A DNA stretch of 64,000 nucleotides from Prorocentrum cordatum (Eukaryota; Sar; Dinophyceae; Prorocentrales; Prorocentraceae). This document shows, piece by piece, positions 61,641-64,000 of the stretch; position 1 is the first letter of the stretch, and each line of letters opens with the position of its first letter. The stretch is taken from the NCBI GenBank assembly GCA_963575745.1, contig CAUYUJ010003891.1, positions 1,358,517-1,422,516 on the forward strand. Reading direction: 5' to 3'. Below the pieces are notes generated by a model, which was given only the letters and a program-made list of their open reading frames with translations, made no database searches and was not told the DNA's origin. The position numbers and the translations under genes are program-made.

Positions 61641-62800
61641 AATCATGGGGCCGTTTTGGGGCCTCTTGGACCGTCTTGAGGGTTTCTTGGGTCTCCTTGG
61701 AGCGCTCTTGGGCCGTCTTTGAGCGGTCTTGAGGTCTCTCGGGCCGTCTTCGGGTGATATTGGGGGCCTCTTGGACCGCCTTGAAAGGTGTGAAAGACGA
61801 GGAGGCGGATATGTTAAAAATGCAGGCTTCTCCAAGGAATGGGACGATTTTTGCTTGTGGGAGCTCTTTTGGGGCGCCGCTTAGGGACCTCTTGGGGCGT
61901 CTTGAAGGCCTGTTGGGCCGTCTTGGGGCCATCGCAGGCGCTTGGGGGTGATATTTCGGCGTCTCCCGGCTTTCTTGGGCCGTCTGGAGGGCTTCTCGGG
62001 CCCCTCTTGGACCGATTTGGAGCCCTCCTGGGCTTCGAAAAAGAGTTATTGAGGGTTTCTTGGGCCTTCTTGGGGCGCTCTTGGGCCGTCTTCGAGCGGT
62101 CTAGAGGGTCTCTCGGGCTGTCTTGGGGTGATATTGGGGGCCTCTTGGACCGCCTTGAAAGGTGTGAAAGACGAAGAGACGGATATGTTAAACATTCACG
62201 TTTCCCCAAGGAATGAGACGATTTTTGCTAGTGGGAGCCCTTTTGGGACGCCGCTCAGGGACCTCTTAGGGACCTCTTGGGGCGTTTTGAAGGCCTGTCG
62301 GGCCGTCTTGAGGCCATCGTAGGCGCTTGGGAGTGATATTTCGGCGTCTCCCGGCTCTTTGGACCGTCTGGAGGGTTTCTCGGGCCCCTCTTGGACCGAT
62401 TTGGAGCCCTCCTGGGCTTCGAAAGAGAGTTCGTGAGGGTTTCTTGGGCCTTCTTGGAGCGCTCTTGGGCCGTTTTTGAGCGGTCTAGAGGTCTCTCGGG
62501 CCGTCTTCGGGTGATATTGGGGGCCGCTTGGACCGCCATGAAAGGTGTGAAAGGCGAAGAGGCAGATATGTTAAACATGTTCTTTGCCCCAAGGGAATGG
62601 GACGATTTTTGCTTGTGGGAGCCCTCTTGGGGCGCCGCTTAGGGACCTATGGGCGTCTTGAAGGCCTGTTGGGCCGTCTTGAGGCCATCGCAGGCGCTTG
62701 GGGGTGATATTTCGGCGTCTCCCGGCTTTCTTGGGCCGTCTGGAGGGTTTCTCGGGCCTCTTGGACCGATTTGGAGCCCTCTTGGGCTTCGAAACGGGAC
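61640..62800. repeat. Tandem repeat, unit about 375-380 bp, about three copies
   Basis: The landmark GGACCGCCTTGAAAGGTGTG followed by a GGATATGTTAAA phrase starts near 61770, 62145 and 62525. Units carry internal CTTGGGC minisatellite text. The first (left) and last (right) copies are partial. Confidence 0.85.
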
Positions 62801-63149
62801 CTTGCCGGGAGTTTGTCGGGACCTTGCCGGGACCTTGCCGGGGTATTTTTCGTCCGGGGACCCCCAAGGCCCGCCCCGCGCGCGCGAACTAGAAATATTG
62901 TTGGGCAGTTGCGGGAGAGCGCGCCTCTGGCCCGTTGGGCCGGCGAATTGGCTTTTCGGGGGGAGGGCGTTTGTACGTACAGAGACCTCCTGCTCTGGGT
63001 GCTCTTCTCTTCCCGTCCTATCTGCTCCTTTCACTGCAGAGAGCAGCAATCTTCTTCTCTTCCCGTCCTATCGGCGTCCTTCCGGGAACAGAGAGTTGCA
63101 ATCTTCTTCTCTTCCCGTCCTATCTCCTCCTTCCACCTGTCACCGCCCC

Positions 63150-64000
63150 GCCCGCCGTGTCTGCGGGGCTGCGAACTGCGAAACCATCGCCACTTTCGTG
63201 GGCTCCTGGGAGGGCCAGCGGAATGAAGCCCTGTTGAGGTCAGGTGAGACTTCCCCGTCCCTGGGGGCTGAGATTCGTGACGCTGTCGCCACTGTCGTGG
63301 GCTCTTGGGAGGTCCCTCGGTGTGACGTCTTCATCATATCAGATGAGCCTTCGCTGCCCCTGGGGGCTGCGAGCTGCGAAACTGCCACCACTGGGCTCCT
63401 TGAAGATCCAGCGGAGCGACGTCTGATTCAAATCGAACGAAGTCTCGCCGTCCCTGCGTGCTGCGAATTGCGAAACCATTGCCACTCCTGTGGGCTCCTG
63501 GGAGGTCCAGCGGGGTTTCGTCTTGTCTAGATCAGAAGGAGACCTCGCCGCCACTGGGGGCTGCGAACTGCGACATCCTCTCAACTTTCGTGGACTCTTG
63601 GGAGGTCCAACGACTTGACGTTTTGCTCAGATCCGATGAGACCGCGCCGCCCTTGGATGTTGCAAATTGTGACACCGTCGCCACGTTCGCTGGTTTTTTG
63701 TGAGGTCCAGCGGGGTGAGGTCTGAATCAGATTAGAGCAGGTCTCGCCGTCCCTGGGGCCGTGAGTTGCGAGACTGCAGTCAGTCAGTTGGCTCTCGGGA
63801 GGTCCAGCGGAGCGACGTCTTAGTCAGAATAAACGCGTCCTCGCCGCCCCTGGCTGCTGTAAACTGCGAAACCATCGCCACTTCCACGGGCTCCGGGGAG
63901 GACAAAGCGGAACGATGTTCTAGTCAGACCAGATGAGACCTCCCCGTCCTTGGGGGCTGCGATCTGCGACGCTGTCGCCACTTTCCTGGGCTCCCGGTCA
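63150..64000. repeat. Tandem repeat, unit about 96 bp, running off the window
   Basis: About nine imperfect units with landmarks CGCCGTCCCTGGGGGCTG, CTGCGAAACCATCGCCACT and CTCCTGGGAGGTCCAGCGG. The array continues past position 64000. Confidence 0.85.

Overview
The window looks like nuclear DNA of a dinoflagellate. The evidence is a 21/22-nt relict of the dinoflagellate spliced leader at 22007-22028, GC-AG introns bordered by AG|G, several retroelement and orphan families I associate with dinoflagellates, GC-rich coding segments with G/C-ending codons, and very abundant minisatellites and (GGA)n/(TCC)n tracts. I see no rRNA, tRNA or CRISPR array and no prokaryotic operon structure. Family assignments come from reading motifs; no database search was run.

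Left part (1-28.5 kb). This is mostly decayed repeat-rich DNA. It holds a dead Ty1/copia RT-RNase H remnant (1-1442), a non-LTR retroelement-like remnant (coiled-coil ORF plus endonuclease-like pieces, 8.2-9.5 kb), an unidentified coding remnant (10.0-10.45 kb), a decayed Tyr/Ser/Glu/His repeat region (13.9-16.4 kb), a 2.6-kb minisatellite (17.35-19.98 kb), the spliced-leader-tagged retrogene (22.0-22.74 kb) and Ala/Glu-rich coding remnants (23.7-24.45, 25.9-26.2 and 27.3-27.6 kb).

Central part (28.5-58.1 kb). One very long Ty1/copia element runs between short LTRs (28527-28578 and 57976-58082) with a 4-bp target duplication and a Met-tRNA-like primer site. Its gag is split by a 19.78-kb interval (29371-49152) that behaves as a phase-1 GT-AG intron and has inverted-repeat ends. 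Inside that interval lie fold-back elements, a tyrosine-recombinase retroelement with Ngaro/PAT-type split direct repeats (31356-39215), dinoflagellate orphan genes (30.2-30.65 and 39.2-42.66 kb), a conserved orphan gene (43.3-45.8 kb) and a three-exon C5-methyltransferase-like gene (46152-48137). The copia pol resumes downstream (49.2-57.8 kb) but carries several frameshifts.

The theme that ties the centre together is DNA cytosine methyltransferase (C5-MTase)-like domains in three contexts: in the copia pol before the integrase, inside the RNase H domain of the tyrosine-recombinase retroelement, and as a separate spliced gene. Only the second keeps a full PPC motif; the third has lost the catalytic Cys.

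Right part (58.1-64 kb). No convincing gene. It is tandem repeats: nine 73-bp units (59.0-59.66 kb), (GGA)n, CTTGGGG-type minisatellite, a ~375-380-bp unit repeated about three times (61.6-62.8 kb), and a ~96-bp array that runs off the window end.
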